DNA from: Mantis religiosa
Taxonomy: Eukaryota > Arthropoda > Insecta > Mantodea > Mantidae
Length of the DNA stretch: 64,000 nucleotides
Direction: 5' to 3'
Assembly (NCBI GenBank): GCA_030765055.1
Contig: CM060947.1
Location: 59,918,235-59,982,234 of the forward strand
In this document: one piece after another, positions 1 through 11,330 of the stretch
How positions within the stretch are numbered: position 1 is the first letter of the stretch
Layout: each line of letters starts with the position of its first letter
Notes under the pieces: generated by a model
What the model was told of the DNA's origin: nothing
The model's database searches: none
The model's input: only the letters and a program-made list of their open reading frames with translations
Program-made: the position numbers and the translations under genes

Positions 1-2897
1 TTCTTGGAAAGAGAATCACCGTCCTCGAACCTCACCGCATACGTCTTAGCCCGCAAACCAACAAATTCCACTATTTTCTTAAAACCTACCTGATCAGACC
101 ACAATCCCGGTACCTTGTGCGTACACGTAGTATGAATTGCATAGTCAACCGGTGCACTTTCAAAATCCAGGCATTTGCCCAACTTCTGGTCGTTCTGCAT
201 AGTCACCAACGGATGCTCGTGACAGTTTTTGAAATACAATATTAGACTGTCCGTATCGTGGTAAAGTAAACTCACGCGATCGCTAAACTTCCACTTAAGT
301 TCATAAAAGAACCGGTACACCTCCAATTTCGCTAATTCGAGTATTGCAAACCCCAATTGCACAGGTTTGTTTAAAGGAATTACGTTGTTTTCTGTTTCGC
401 ATAGGAAATAATTACCAACCTGAATAAAATTCCTCACCTTAGACAGGAAGGAATTTCGCCTACCGTACGGACCGTCAGTGGACGCCGTTCGTACTGCGAA
501 ACGTCGGTATCGGAAAGTATTTTCTAGCGTTTTCCCGTAGAGGCTATTATTAAGCAGTTTGTACATGTCCGAGAGAGCTTTGTTAGTGCTGTGTTCCCGT
601 CGTTTGGCAACATTCGTCTCGACATATGATTTGAATACTGCTTCCTGGTTAAAAATCCAAACTGAATGTACCTTCGAAATGATAAGTCCATGCTGTACAT
701 AGAACTGCAATATGGACGAATGAACCAGGTATTCCTTCTTATCTCGTAAAGTGGTGCACAGCCTGTCGTTGTAATGCTCAGGTGCGAGAGGAAAGTCACA
801 GTGCATATCGTGTAAGCTAGTGGGATAGGTAATGTCTACCAAGGCTATGAAACACTTATCGCCTGCGGGGTCCCAGGTCAACCAGTCAAGCGGCAAATCT
901 GGCACGCTCGTCTGGAGCTTGGTCGGCAGATTATAAGTCATGACCTTGCTATAAAGTGAATTGATATCGAGAAACAGTATGTACTCATCAGCATTTTTAA
1001 CATGTGCGTGCCGCAAGCCACATTGCGATATCCCACCACGTATCTGTTTTTGAATCAATGTGTACAGGTCTTTGTTATTAACTATTCGGATCCTATTGGG
1101 GTTATGCTTTACTGCACAATACCATGTATAGGAAGGCAATCCCTGAAAGTAAACTGGATCTATACCATTGGCGGTAAAAGCATTGCTACGAAACGTTTCA
1201 TACACATCCGCAAGCAACATCACGTCTAGACGCAAATAGTAATTGTGATAATCCACGAATCTACTAAAACCCTTCGCATACCAGATTCTAAAAGCCTTCC
1301 CCTTATCCTGCTGCACACCCTTCAGTTTGGAGTACCATGCACTATCTTGTGTTGGCAGCGAAAATCCTAGTTTTTCCTTACAATCGAACCAATCGTAAGG
1401 GAACGGAGCCTTTTCTGTCGCGTCCAGGGAGGCGTACCGGAAATGAGTGACAGTATCCGTTAGTTTTGCAAGTGGAGCGGCAAGGTAATTGAAGGTGTCC
1501 ATAAAGCGAATTCTATGATTTTCCGTGAGCACTGATATTACATCCAACTTTTCGAATGTTTTGGCGGACACCTTCACGTTCGTGCCGAATTTTGCAATTA
1601 ATGCACGAACGATCAGGTGACAGTCGTAGCCTTTAAAGTTGTGAAAGTATACCTGGCAGGAATTTTCAGGTACCATCCAACACCTGGTGTGATAGGAACC
1701 ACAGCTACCATCGATGTAATTTCGCCTACCGGATATATGAGTGTCCGCCCCTTCAATTTTATTGCCACAAATACAACAATCTACGGTGCGAACATCGTGC
1801 GCAACCGACCATTCGCGAATATAGGTACAGATACCATCAACAAAGTCCACCGCTACATCGTCACAGTCTAAAACCGTTTTAAGAGTTTCATGTATTACTG
1901 CATGGTTCGATATTGCACACCAACCATACCCCGAAGGCTTGTGCCTACCCTCCTGATCAATGTAGGCCTCAAAATCAGCGTAACATACCAAATTATGGAA
2001 ACAGTTCGGTTTATCTGTAATTCTTACCAGATCATTTGTTCCCACCGTTTCAACGCGGGTACTGCATACGTCTGGTGTATGATATTTTAGGCATGAATCG
2101 CAAAACTTTCTAATTGTCCTCGACCTGTCATTTAAAAATGCATCCAGTTTAATTATCAACTTATACCTACGGTCGTCGGTGTAGTACAAGGGAATGTATT
2201 CCTTTGCGGTATCAAAGGCGCGTTGGTACACTACATTACCTCGTTTGTTAAATAACCTAATGTTAAACCTCTTACACTGGTCGTGCCAAGCGGGGAGCTC
2301 GGACAGGTGAACACCCACAGTCGTTGCCGCATCCCATCCACCCTCTCGGATCCACCGCCGAACAGCCTGCAGGCGTTGTCTCTTGTTGTGACCCGGTGCA
2401 TAGCAATGCCAGAGGGCGATAGATCCTAGCAGAGTATCCGCTCTTGCTGTCACCATCACGTTCGGGAACGGACCATCGGTGTCATCAGCCTCCAACATGG
2501 TTACTTCGCTGCTAACCGTATTCCTCGTGGTGGGATTTGCATCGTTATTTGGTTGACAGGCAACCATGGAAAACCACCATCGATGCAACCTTAGAAAGGT
2601 CATTCCTGACCCTGCTACCGAGGGAAAATCATCGGGGTCGGTGAGCTTAGCAAACACCTCCCCGAAAAAGTCCTGCACTTGTAGGTGGTCCACGTCCAAA
2701 ATGGTGTCCACTGAAGTCCTAATGTGAACGATCACCTCCTCACCGTCCTTCAGAAACACTGCAGATGTGTGTATCACCAGCTTAATCGAATGCTCCTGCT
2801 CCAGAAACTGAACAATAAAGTTCACTGCATCGTCGTAGTTATCGGTGGTCCAATAACCAGCGGCAGGGGTTGCAGCGTGAGTCACAGGTTTAGCCAT
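1..2897 (-). CDS. Protein-primed family-B DNA polymerase (Polinton/adintovirus type), 3' end beyond the window
   Basis: The minus strand is open without a stop from an ATG at 2897 to the window edge, 965 codons; I checked every codon. The order matches pPolB enzymes. A roughly 300-residue N-terminal region is followed by the 3'-5' exonuclease: Exo I ADFEAY (D308, E310), Exo II FHNFKGYD (D425) and Exo III YLRLDVMLLAD (D558). The polymerase motifs follow: A, FLDINSLYS (D644); B, KLLNNSLYG (K780-G788); C, YHDTDS (D881, D883). A GLRAKTY string near residue 950 fits the KxY motif. All catalytic residues are present. Such enzymes replicate linear, protein-capped DNA of Polintons/Mavericks, adintoviruses and bidnaviruses. 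The start at 2897 is preferred over the in-frame ATG at 2933 because 2933 lies too close to the TATA box and 2897 has a strong Kozak context (A at -3, G at +4). Probably 50-150 C-terminal residues lie outside. Whether this is a live element or a recent insertion cannot be told here. Confidence 0.9.
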   Translation of the reverse strand, partial: MAKPVTHAATPAAGYWTTDNYDDAVNFIVQFLEQEHSIKLVIHTSAVFLKDGEEVIVHIRTSVDTILDVDHLQVQDFFGEVFAKLTDPDDFPSVAGSGMTFLRLHRWWFSMVACQPNNDANPTTRNTVSSEVTMLEADDTDGPFPNVMVTARADTLLGSIALWHCYAPGHNKRQRLQAVRRWIREGGWDAATTVGVHLSELPAWHDQCKRFNIRLFNKRGNVVYQRAFDTAKEYIPLYYTDDRRYKLIIKLDAFLNDRSRTIRKFCDSCLKYHTPDVCSTRVETVGTNDLVRITDKPNCFHNLVCYADFEAYIDQEGRHKPSGYGWCAISNHAVIHETLKTVLDCDDVAVDFVDGICTYIREWSVAHDVRTVDCCICGNKIEGADTHISGRRNYIDGSCGSYHTRCWMVPENSCQVYFHNFKGYDCHLIVRALIAKFGTNVKVSAKTFEKLDVISVLTENHRIRFMDTFNYLAAPLAKLTDTVTHFRYASLDATEKAPFPYDWFDCKEKLGFSLPTQDSAWYSKLKGVQQDKGKAFRIWYAKGFSRFVDYHNYYLRLDVMLLADVYETFRSNAFTANGIDPVYFQGLPSYTWYCAVKHNPNRIRIVNNKDLYTLIQKQIRGGISQCGLRHAHVKNADEYILFLDINSLYSKVMTYNLPTKLQTSVPDLPLDWLTWDPAGDKCFIALVDITYPTSLHDMHCDFPLAPEHYNDRLCTTLRDKKEYLVHSSILQFYVQHGLIISKVHSVWIFNQEAVFKSYVETNVAKRREHSTNKALSDMYKLLNNSLYGKTLENTFRYRRFAVRTASTDGPYGRRNSFLSKVRNFIQVGNYFLCETENNVIPLNKPVQLGFAILELAKLEVYRFFYELKWKFSDRVSLLYHDTDSLILYFKNCHEHPLVTMQNDQKLGKCLDFESAPVDYAIHTTCTHKVPGLWSDQVGFKKIVEFVGLRAKTYAVRFEDGDSLSK

Positions 2898-2943
2898 CTT
2901 CACGACGTTTAAGATGAGTACAAAATATCGCATGAAAATCCTT

Positions 2944-2951
2944 CCTTTTAT
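2944..2951 (-). promoter_or_regulatory. TATA box of the polymerase gene
   Basis: On the minus strand the sequence TATAAAAGG lies about 47 bp upstream of the ATG at 2897. A start of transcription 25-30 bp further on would fall near 2920, upstream of that ATG but downstream of the ATG at 2933. The region to about 3090 is CG-rich, unlike its surroundings, and contains repeated TTTCGCGA/TCGCGAC-like strings. This is inferred from sequence only. Confidence 0.55.
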
Positions 2952-3092
2952 AGTGCACAGTGCAAATGCTGGCGGTGCGCCAATGCACTTTCGCGACGCT
3001 GCAAAAGTGCAGCCGTTTTCGCGATAGCCTACAGTTACCGGCCCGTTTCGCGACAAACTGTGTCGCCAACGCGGCCGAACACCAATATATCG

Positions 3093-3128
3093 TGTAATGG
3101 CAGGTGTTAAGAGTTAAGCGTTAGTGTC
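3093..3128 (+). repeat. 5' LTR stub of a gypsy element
   Basis: The string starting TGTAATGGCAGGTGTTAAGA is repeated at 5630 and begins with TG, as LTRs do. Here only about 35 bp of the LTR remain, and they run straight into integrase-coding sequence, so most of the LTR and all of gag, protease and reverse transcriptase were lost in one deletion. Confidence 0.6.
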
Positions 3129-3139
3129 AGCTTTGTCAA

Positions 3140-4025
3140 ATGGCGAAACCGGCGCAATGTACTGCATGGAAGGGTTTAGCGTCGGAGGTGGCAAGCAGAC
3201 CTCTGGAGAAATTATTTGTTGATTTTTGTCGGTCCCTTTTCTCATTCTGCCCAGGGGAATACACATGCCTTAGTCGTGGTAGATTCCTTCAGTAAATTTG
3301 TATGGATGACAGCCTTACCAAAGGCGAATACGCGGGGGGTAGTTAAGGTTCTTTCTTCGATATTTGCTGCCTTTGGCGCTCCCCGTTATCTACTGACGGA
3401 TAACGGTGCTCAGTTTGCCTCTTTCGCATTTAGGAACTTTTGTTTTGGTTGGGGCACTAAAGCCATAACTACCACCCCCTATTACCCCCAGCCATCCCAT
3501 GCTGAAAGATTCAATAGGAACCTTAAGTCAGCGTTAATAGCCTTTCATCATGATAGTCATACTAAATGGGATACGAATTTGCCTCGATTGCAATTGGCTT
3601 TTAATTCGGCCCTTCACGAATCGCACACTATTACTCCTTATCAGCTTATGTTAGCATATACATCTAACTCTCCCCTAGCTAATCTTTGGTGTCTGGATGA
3701 TTTTCTTCCCAACAAAGTTACTCGCGAAGAAATAGGCAGAGTATGGAAATCCGCCTTTCGCAATTTGAGGAAGTCACATGCCCATGTAAACGAACGGTAT
3801 GATGTTGATAAACGGCCTTCACCATATACGGTTGGCCAGGAAGTACTTTGTAAGCTGTATACTCAATCTTCTAAACGTAATGCTTATGCTGCGAAGTTGG
3901 CGCCTAGGTATACAGGGCCGTACGAGATCATGAGTATTTTTAAAAACGTTTCCGTGCGTTTAAGAAACCTCCGCACGGGCCATGAAAGGAGAGCCTACAT
4001 CTCTCAATTGAAACCCTTTCTGTAG
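3140..4025 (+). pseudogene. Ty3/gypsy integrase (frameshifted)
   Basis: This is the integrase core and C-terminal part of a Ty3/gypsy-type polyprotein, which inserts cDNA into the genome. The first part (3140-3225) reads LEKLFVDF in one frame. The rest (3216-4025, 269 residues) continues in another frame with VDSFSKFVW, LLTDNGAQF (second catalytic Asp) and HAERFNRNLKSAL (catalytic Glu). The C-terminal end has YTGPYEIMSIF and AYISQLKPFL, the SH3-like GPY/F module. The frame break is at a run of five T near 3222, so a single-base change or an assembly error would explain it. The stop at 4023 is the natural polyprotein end. Confidence 0.85.
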
Positions 4026-5629
4026 TGCGGTATGTTGCCTGTGTCGGTTTGGGTTCCTTTGTTTGTGTTGATATGTTCTGTTATTGTTTTGGGTGGGGGT
4101 GTTTGTTTTTGTTTGGAGTGGAAGTGTGCCTTGTGTTTGGGGGGTAGTATACTTCTACGGCACTCCGGCATTTTTTCCTACCTGTGGCGCGTGGGTTTTG
4201 GTAATGTGCACGCGTAAGCGAAGGTCTAGACTTTGCTCCTGTGTCTGCTGTGTGAATGCGGTGTATGTAGTTGAGGATGGCGTGTTTCTCGTGTGTTTGA
4301 AGTATACGTGGGGTGTTTGTTGTGTGCTTGCGATGTATTTAATAATTGTGTGTGTTATGTGTTGGTCTTCTTTGTTGTCTGGCCAGTAGCGAGTTAAATT
4401 TATGCGCATTTATTATTACAAGGCCTTGCTTATTCTTCTTGTTTATCTTGTTTATATTATTTAACTTTTATATTGTTAACTTATTGATGCCTAACTTGTT
4501 ACAAATTGTTTTTAGATGAAATTTATATTTAATGTTTATATGTGTGTTTTAATCGTTTTAGATGGTTATGGCTGTTAAATAATTTAATATTGTTATGGTT
4601 GCTATATAGTTTATATTGTTATGAGCGTTAAATTGTTTTAATACTGTTATGATGGTTAAATAATGTAATCTATCACTCTGGCTGATATTAGACCAACTTA
4701 AGATGTTGGGATTTGTGAGTCATTTGACCACTTAGTGTGATTCCGCGGTATTGTGGAATGTTTAAGATTTCATACATTTGGATTCGCACCTGGGTGTTAT
4801 TGTAAGACCAGTCTATTTGAAGCCCGTGTTTTGTTTCCCTTTCTGTTGGGTTTGCTTTGTGTTACAGCCTCGGCACCCTCCTTCGTTAACTGGTCCACAA
4901 AGCACCTGACCTCTGCAACTTGGCACTGTGAGATGTTTAGCCTGGCTGTTTCCTGTTCGGAGAGCACTTGTCCATCGCAGTTTAGGGACGTGGAGACGTC
5001 TGGCCTGGGCATTCCATCTTCTGGCAGCTCTCTGCGGGTCAGGGAAATATCCCTGCAATACTACTGGTTTGGTTTGCTGCCCGCGTTTCCAGGCCCTGGA
5101 CGTCCTGAATTGCAGTCTTGCACGAGTTAGGCGTTCCTACGCCCAAAGCCAGTATTGTGAACCTCTCTGGAGCAACGTGGGACCCACCGGCTCAGTATTC
5201 TGAACATCGTCCGTCCCGTCCCTTGAACATGAGTTGTGCTCTGTAGTGTCAGTGGCCTTAGTGGTGGCCTTGGTGACAGTGTTTGGTGCCAGTGCTACCG
5301 CAGTGACCTGTACAATAATCTGATGGTGCAAGGTGTGTCCTTTACCTCAATGAGACTCCATTTTCTGAATCCGTGTCTCTTTCCTGGATGCCGAGTGCGT
5401 GTTGTCACATGGCGGGGGGAAGATTGTGCTGATTGCACCTTTCCTTTATGAGGCGTGTGCCCCAGTTGCTTGTGTTTCCCTTTTTCTCCGTGTGAGCGCG
5501 TGAAGGTTGCTTTTGTTCTTCTCTCGGACAGCTCTCCGGGCTGACGGGACTAGGTAGTCGGGGTTCTCCTTTCATAGCGCGCGTACGGTGTTTTTAACTG
5601 TCTTAGCTCCGAGGTGCAGTTCAAAATCG
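4026..5629 (+). other. Gypsy element 3' region, no recognised gene
   Basis: A GT-rich stretch of 1.6 kb lies between the integrase stop and the 3' LTR. Open frames of 60-125 codons occur (for example 4753-5130) but show no domain, and their frames overlap on both strands. It may be the long 3' untranslated region of the retrotransposon or the ruin of an env-like gene; no envelope motif was seen. Confidence 0.45.
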
Positions 5630-5785
5630 TGTAATGGCAGGTGTTAAGAGTTAAGTGTTAATGTGTACTTCGAGGAAGTTTAAGTTAAGTGTAAATGTGC
5701 AAGTAAGCTGTCAGTGTGAATAAGAGATTTATTAAAGCTTTTAAATTACAACAATTGTATAATTGTACCTTAGCCTCCGGGTACA
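5630..5785 (+). repeat. 3' LTR of the gypsy element
   Basis: This begins TGTAATGGCAGG as at 3093 and ends GGGTACA, giving TG...CA ends over about 156 bp. It contains ATTAAA, a possible polyadenylation signal, near 5730. No clear target duplication is visible, which fits a deleted 5' end. Confidence 0.55.
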
Positions 5786-5821
5786 GTTCAGAGTCTCAAA
5801 GAATACAAATGTCCCAGCAAC

Positions 5822-7640
5822 CTGTATAACCTTACAAAGAGCTACTTCAGCCAGAGAACCGCATCCCTGACTGTCAATAACATCAGAATAGAGGAACCAG
5901 TAAGCAAAGGGTGCCCTCGAGGATCATGTTGTGGGCCAGGATTCTGGAACTTGCAATACAACTCTCTCCTTGGCATACAATACACAACTCACACAAAAGT
6001 TATTGCATTTGCTGACGATCTGATACTAATAGTGAAAGGAAGAAGCACCTTAGAAGCAGCAAATTATGCCAACATTGTTGAAGCTTGGGCTAGATAATAT
6101 ACTAAAGTTCAATCAACAAAAATCAAAAGCTCTTTTAATAACACGAAAGAAAAGAGAAAAGAAAAATATAAGCATCATCTTAAAAAACGAGGAAATAGGA
6201 CAAGTTGCATCTCTTAAGTACCTGGGAATAATATTCGACAGAAACTTTAACTTCGATCAACATATCCAATATGTTCAATACAGTTGAATACTCGATATAT
6301 CCAATATGTTACAGAGAGAACCACAAAACTGATACATGCGCTATCTAAAGCAGCGAAACTTAACTGGGGACTCACACACGAAGCCCTAAGATCTATGTAC
6401 AAGGGTGCAATATTACCTTTATTGTCGTATGCAGCACCAGTTTGGATAAATGCATTAAATAGGAAATATAATTGTGTCAAGTACATTAGAGTACAAAGGC
6501 TAGCGAACATCAAAATAGCTAAAGCTTTCCGAACAACATCCACGGAGGCACTCTGTATAACAGGACTGACACCTATTATACTGAAAATTCAGGAGATCGT
6601 CCAAGAGTATAAAGAAACAAAACAGAACACAGACTGGGAAATAGACACAGCACTAAGTCACAAGAAATGGCCACATCCGTCAGACATTCCAGAAATAAAA
6701 GAAGCAAATGAAAATGAAAACTATAACGTTGAAGTTTACAATGACAGAAGAAAAACAGATCAAGGGGTAGTTCTGGAGTGGTAATTTACGAAAACAAAGA
6801 ATTAACTAAACAATTGCAGTATAAACTAAACAAAAACTGCTCAAATAATCAAGCAGAACAACTTGGAATCTTAAAGGCACTTGAAGAAATAGATAATATG
6901 GGAATAACACAAACTGACTTGAAAACAGCAGCAATATATACAGACAGCAAAATTACACTACAGTCATTACACAATACTAAAAATCATAACCAACTGATAG
7001 AAGCTGTAAGACAAAAGCTACAACAATTAACTACAAAAGAATGGATGATAAGAATAGGATGGGTAAAAGCCCACATAGGAATAGAAGGAAATGAAGTTGC
7101 AGATGAACTTGCGAAACGAGCAGCAATAAATGATAATATAGAAAGCTACAACCGAATCCCAAAAAGTGCCATCAGGAAAAAAAATACGAGAAGAAACACT
7201 TAAAAAATGGGAAACAGAATGGCAAAACACATCAAAAGGACAAAGGATTAAACAATATTTTCCCACAGTAGCAAAACGATCAGAACAAAGACTTAACATA
7301 TCAACAAATCTCACTACCATTTCAATAAGACATGGAAGGCTTAAAGCCTATTACAAGAGATTCATAATAATTAATGGTGCTACATGCACCTGCAACATAT
7401 GAGACGAAACCACAGATCATATCCTGTATGACTGCATCAAATGGAAGGAGCAAAGGGAAAATCTAAGGATGCAAATATACAAGAAAGGAAGCAAGTGGCC
7501 AGTATATAAACCAGCCCTTGTGGGAAAATATTTAAGGGACTTTAGTGAATATGTCAACACAATCAATCTAGAAAGTGCTGAATAACTAAATAAGTAAATT
7601 AATTCTAAAAGACTAAAGTGACTGTGTGAACACAATCTAA
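5822..7640 (+). mobile_element. R1/I-like LINE, 5'-truncated, RT and RNase H
   Basis: This is the 3' half of a non-LTR retrotransposon ORF2. From 5822, KGCPRGSCCGPGFWN and AFADDLILI are the fingers/palm motifs of an R1/I-type reverse transcriptase, with both catalytic Asp present. ASLKYLGIIFDRNFNF (about 6210-6250) is the thumb-side motif. An RNase H domain follows at 6740-7190 with AIYTDSKITLQSL and GWVKAHIGIEGNEVADELAKRAA. A terminal Cys-rich segment (CTCNI...DHILYDC) spans 7385-7435. At least four frameshifts or stops break the frame. It begins abruptly inside the RT next to the gypsy LTR, as expected from 5' truncation or from being cut by that element. Confidence 0.82.
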
Positions 7641-7740
7641 AAACAATAATTTCAATACCTCAGTTGATATGAACAATCAGAAGCAAAGCAATCCAGAACA
7701 TGTAATATTACAAATGTAATGGAATATGTGAATGAATAAA

Positions 7741-10220
7741 GGGGCGAAGCACTATTTCTCTCTACTCTTCCCAGCAGAAAACTGCACTCTCTTACTAGGT
7801 GATCTGAATTTCAAGCATACTTCTTGGGGCTGTAGGATCACAAACCGGTATGGGCGCCGTCTGTTTGACACTATTAATGCCACTGGTCTTCACATATTGG
7901 CTCCTAGGGAGCCGACTTACTTTTCTGGCAACCCACAGGTAGCTCCTGACATTTTAGACATCGTAATATACGATGACCTGCATTGATTTCTTCACTGCCA
8001 GAGCTCGATTCCGATCACTGTCCAGTATTGGTCACATTTAAGCTCACTCCTGACATCTTGCCACAAACTCCGCGTCTCGTCAATGGTTTTGTCAACTGGG
8101 ACTGTTTTCGCACACATCTATATGCTGCACTCCACACATCTTATCCACTGGGCACTGCGAATGCTATTGCCACTGCCGTTCAACATTTTACCTCTGCCTC
8201 TCATCCAGTGTACGATCCTCTACTATCCGCAACAATCAACCTCACCATTGCCCATCCTTGCCTATCCATATTACTCAACTCATCCAAAAGAAACATAGCA
8301 TTCGTCGATTGTGGCAACGTTATCGTCAACCCTGGCTACACCAAAGATTAAATATTCTCATTCGGCAAGTACGGAATGCACTACACCAACACCGCTTTCA
8401 GGGAATACCGACAATTAGCCAATATCCGCCCTGGCGATCATACTTTATGGAACATCGCTAAGAGGATTCTCCCAGAGCCGACAGTCATTCCACCTCTACA
8501 AGTTGAAGGGCCACCTCTGAGTGACTGTGCTGCCAAGTGTGACGCTCTAGCTACTCATGAGCACACATTTACGCCGAACACCTGCCTGGATTCTGATATT
8601 CCCTCTTCCGTGGACAGAGAACTCCTTGAATACCAGCTACGTCCTACAGCGCACAACAGAATTTCGTTCACTAGCCCACGTGAATTGTCCGGCTTTATCC
8701 ATCGACTTCCCATTAAAAAGTCTCCCGGTCATGACCTTATCCCCAAATTTGTGCTGCGAAATTTAAAAAACAATGCGCCGGCTTATTTATCATCAATCTT
8801 CAATGCTGCTCTACGCATTGGTTATTTTCCATCCACATGGAAACATGCTGAAATTATAGTCTTCCACAAGCCCAACAAGCCTAAAAACCTTCCCTCAAGT
8901 TATAGACCAATCAGTTTATTGCCTACCCCTTCTAAGCTTTTTGAAAAGATTAGTCATAAAGGTCTTTCTCATTTTTTGATTCACAATCACATAATTCCGC
9001 CTTTTCAGTTTGGCTTTCGCCCGAAGCATGCTACCACTCATCAATTGCTTAGAATCACGCAATCTATCGTACAAGGTTTCGAAAACAGGCACTACACTGT
9101 TGCAGCATTCCTAGATATCGCCCAGGCATTCGATAAGGTGTGGCACACTGGCTACCACCTAAAGCACATCGCATTGGTCTCCCTTATTATCTTCTACAAA
9201 TCATTGCAAGTTTTCTCACAGATAGAATTTTTGTGGTGCGCACTGGTGGTTTCACATACACCCAACGGTCCATCTTAGCAGGTGTTCCTCAAGGTTCAGT
9301 ACTAGCACCACTCTTTAATATCTACACTTATGATCTTCCTGCTATAGCTCCAATTTGCACAGCTTTATATGCCGATGGCACTGCTCTTTTATTCTCACTC
9401 CGATATCTGTCATGCTATTCATGAACTACAAACTGCCCTGGATCCACTAGCTCACTGGTTCTCTAACTGGCGCATTTCCCTCAAAACTAACAAGACAAAG
9501 GTTAAGATCTTCTCTTTACGTCCTTATAGGGATCCTCCTTCACTACAGCTGCTCGGGGAACTCTCATGATTACCAACCAGTGTGCCAATGAAGTATCTTG
9601 GGGTGCTACTGGACACTCGACTAACTTGGAACGCCCACATCTGTCGGTCTGTTACACTTGCGTCTGCACGGATCTCAAAACTGTACCCTTTACTCAATAG
9701 GCGCACCTCACTTGGTTATGAATCCTCCCTTCTTTAGAAACATCTAGTCCGTCCCATTTGTACCTATGCACCTCCAGTCTGGGGTGGCACCAGCAAGACT
9801 AATCTCTGCCGACTGCAGGTATTACAAAACAGGGTGCTCCATACAGCTACAAATGCTCCATGGTTCAACAGAAAGCAACGAGTTTGGTCTTCTACCAGTT
9901 CACCAGTACATCCGCCGGCTGGCACGACCTTTCTTTTACCATCTCCAGGAGGTCCCTGAAGCTGTTACGTACAATCTCGGCGCTCGCACTCGCCAACCAC
10001 CGCGCCTCAAGCGCAGACTGCCAAAGATCTCCTGAGTGACCTCTCCAGTACAGACGACCCAGACAAGTGATACATATCAAACAAAGTCCTCAATTTGTGT
10101 TATAGTGATCCTACCATATTTAGCTAGAGGAGTCGTTCACGGCTACCTCAATTGTTATGTGTACTTTTACTAAGTGTCTCAATAACAAACATCTGTAAAG
10201 CATATTTGCCGATCGATGTA
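7741..10220 (+). mobile_element. Jockey-like LINE, ORF2 relic (endonuclease + RT)
   Basis: An ORF2 relic in several frames. The APE-type endonuclease end is at 7780-8040 (LLLGDLNFKHTSWG and ELDSDHCPV). The reverse transcriptase runs from about 8680: IKKSPGHDLIPKFVL, SSYRPISLLPTPSKLFE, QFGFRPKHATTHQL, then GVPQGSVLAPLFN and LYADGTAL at 9280-9385. The catalytic YADD reads YADG, so this copy cannot be active. The thumb motif MKYLGVLLDTRLTW is near 9590-9630. It ends in an A-rich tail with AATAAA near 10,218. Confidence 0.82.
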
Positions 10221-10235
10221 TAATAAAAAAGTATT

Positions 10236-11330
10236 ATGGTAAACAGGATGCCTACGAGCATGTGCCTAACGTGTGCGTGTTATACCAAGCCTGTCCGCTT
10301 TGCATCGACGAACGCCGCAAGATGGCGTCCTGTACCGAGTGCAGCGTTAAAATGGGTGTTTAGGAGCAACCATGTAAAGCAGTTCTTCGAACATATCACA
10401 CAGCGGAAGTTCGAAGCCTGGGACGTCATCGTGGAGGCTCATAACCTCAGGGCCTACGACGGCCAATTTTTATTAAAGTACATGGTGGGGCATTTAAAAT
10501 GGACGCCGGAGCTTATCATGAACGGCTGTAAGATATACCGAATGAAATACGACGACGGCACATTTATCGACTCGCTTAACTTCATACCCATGCCAATGTC
10601 TCGCTTTTCCAAGACATTTTAGTTGAGGGAATGCAAAGGCTACCTTCCTTACCTATTTAACACCAAGGAAAACGAGCACTACGTCGGTCCCATTCCCGAC
10701 AAAAAGTATTACTGCCCAGAGGGCATGTCGGTAGAGGCTCGAAAGTTATTCGAACGGTGGCACGATGAAAAGTCGGCCTCCGATGACGTCTTCGACATGG
10801 AGGCGGAGATGGTGACGTATTGCAAGATGGACGCCTTTCTCCTCAGCCAAGGGGTTTCCAAATTCCGAAGGGAGTTCCTAGACGAGAACGGCATAGATCC
10901 GTTCAGGGAATGCGTCACCATCGCGCAGGCATGCATTGCGTGTACAGGAAACGCTTCATGACACCGAATAAAATCGCCCTCCTGCCCCCGGGCGGGTATC
11001 GACTTGCGGACAGGCAGTCTCGCATAGCATGCATATGGCTGACTTGGCTAGAGTTGAAACACAATTTCATTATTCAGCACGTCATGAGGATGCGGAGTTA
11101 AAATCGCGGGCCACAAGGTGGACGGGTACAGAGAGGAAGAAAAAACCGCGAACTTCTTCCACGGGTGTTTCTACCACGGCTGTCCGCACTGCATTCACAA
11201 CCGCCATGCCCCGATCTACAACACAGCTAACGAAACCATGGCGTCGCGGCCAAAATCAGGCAGGCCGGCTACGCCGTGGTGGAAATGTGGGAGAGCGAGT
11301 TCAACGCCATGATGACATCTGCGAAGGGTT
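10236..11330 (+). pseudogene. Second protein-primed DNA polymerase relic (Polinton type)
   Basis: The exonuclease half of a Polinton-like pPolB is spread over three frames. EAHNLRAYDGQFLLKYM (about 10,435-10,485) is the Exo II block. DSLNFIPMPMSRFSKTF (to 10,620) ends at a stop where the frame should continue. Downstream pieces read NTKENEHYVGPIPDKKYY, MVTYCKMDAFLL (Exo III-like) and EFLDENGIDPFRE. A Cys/His-rich block FFHGCFYHGCPHC follows at about 11,150-11,190 in another frame. Its wording differs clearly from the polymerase at 1-2897, so it belongs to a different lineage. The polymerase catalytic motifs are missing, and LINE debris follows directly. Confidence 0.8.

Noticed and set aside
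524..799. 91-codon minus-strand frame starting MTFLSHLSITTTG
   Set aside because: It overlaps the long polymerase frame in another phase and has no domain; it is a shadow.
1002..2912. Several plus-strand frames of 60-85 codons
   Set aside because: All are antisense to the polymerase frame and show no motif.
4753..5130. 125-codon frame considered as an envelope gene of the gypsy element
   Set aside because: It has a weak hydrophobic stretch but no signal peptide, cleavage site or fusion motif, and the reverse strand is open too.
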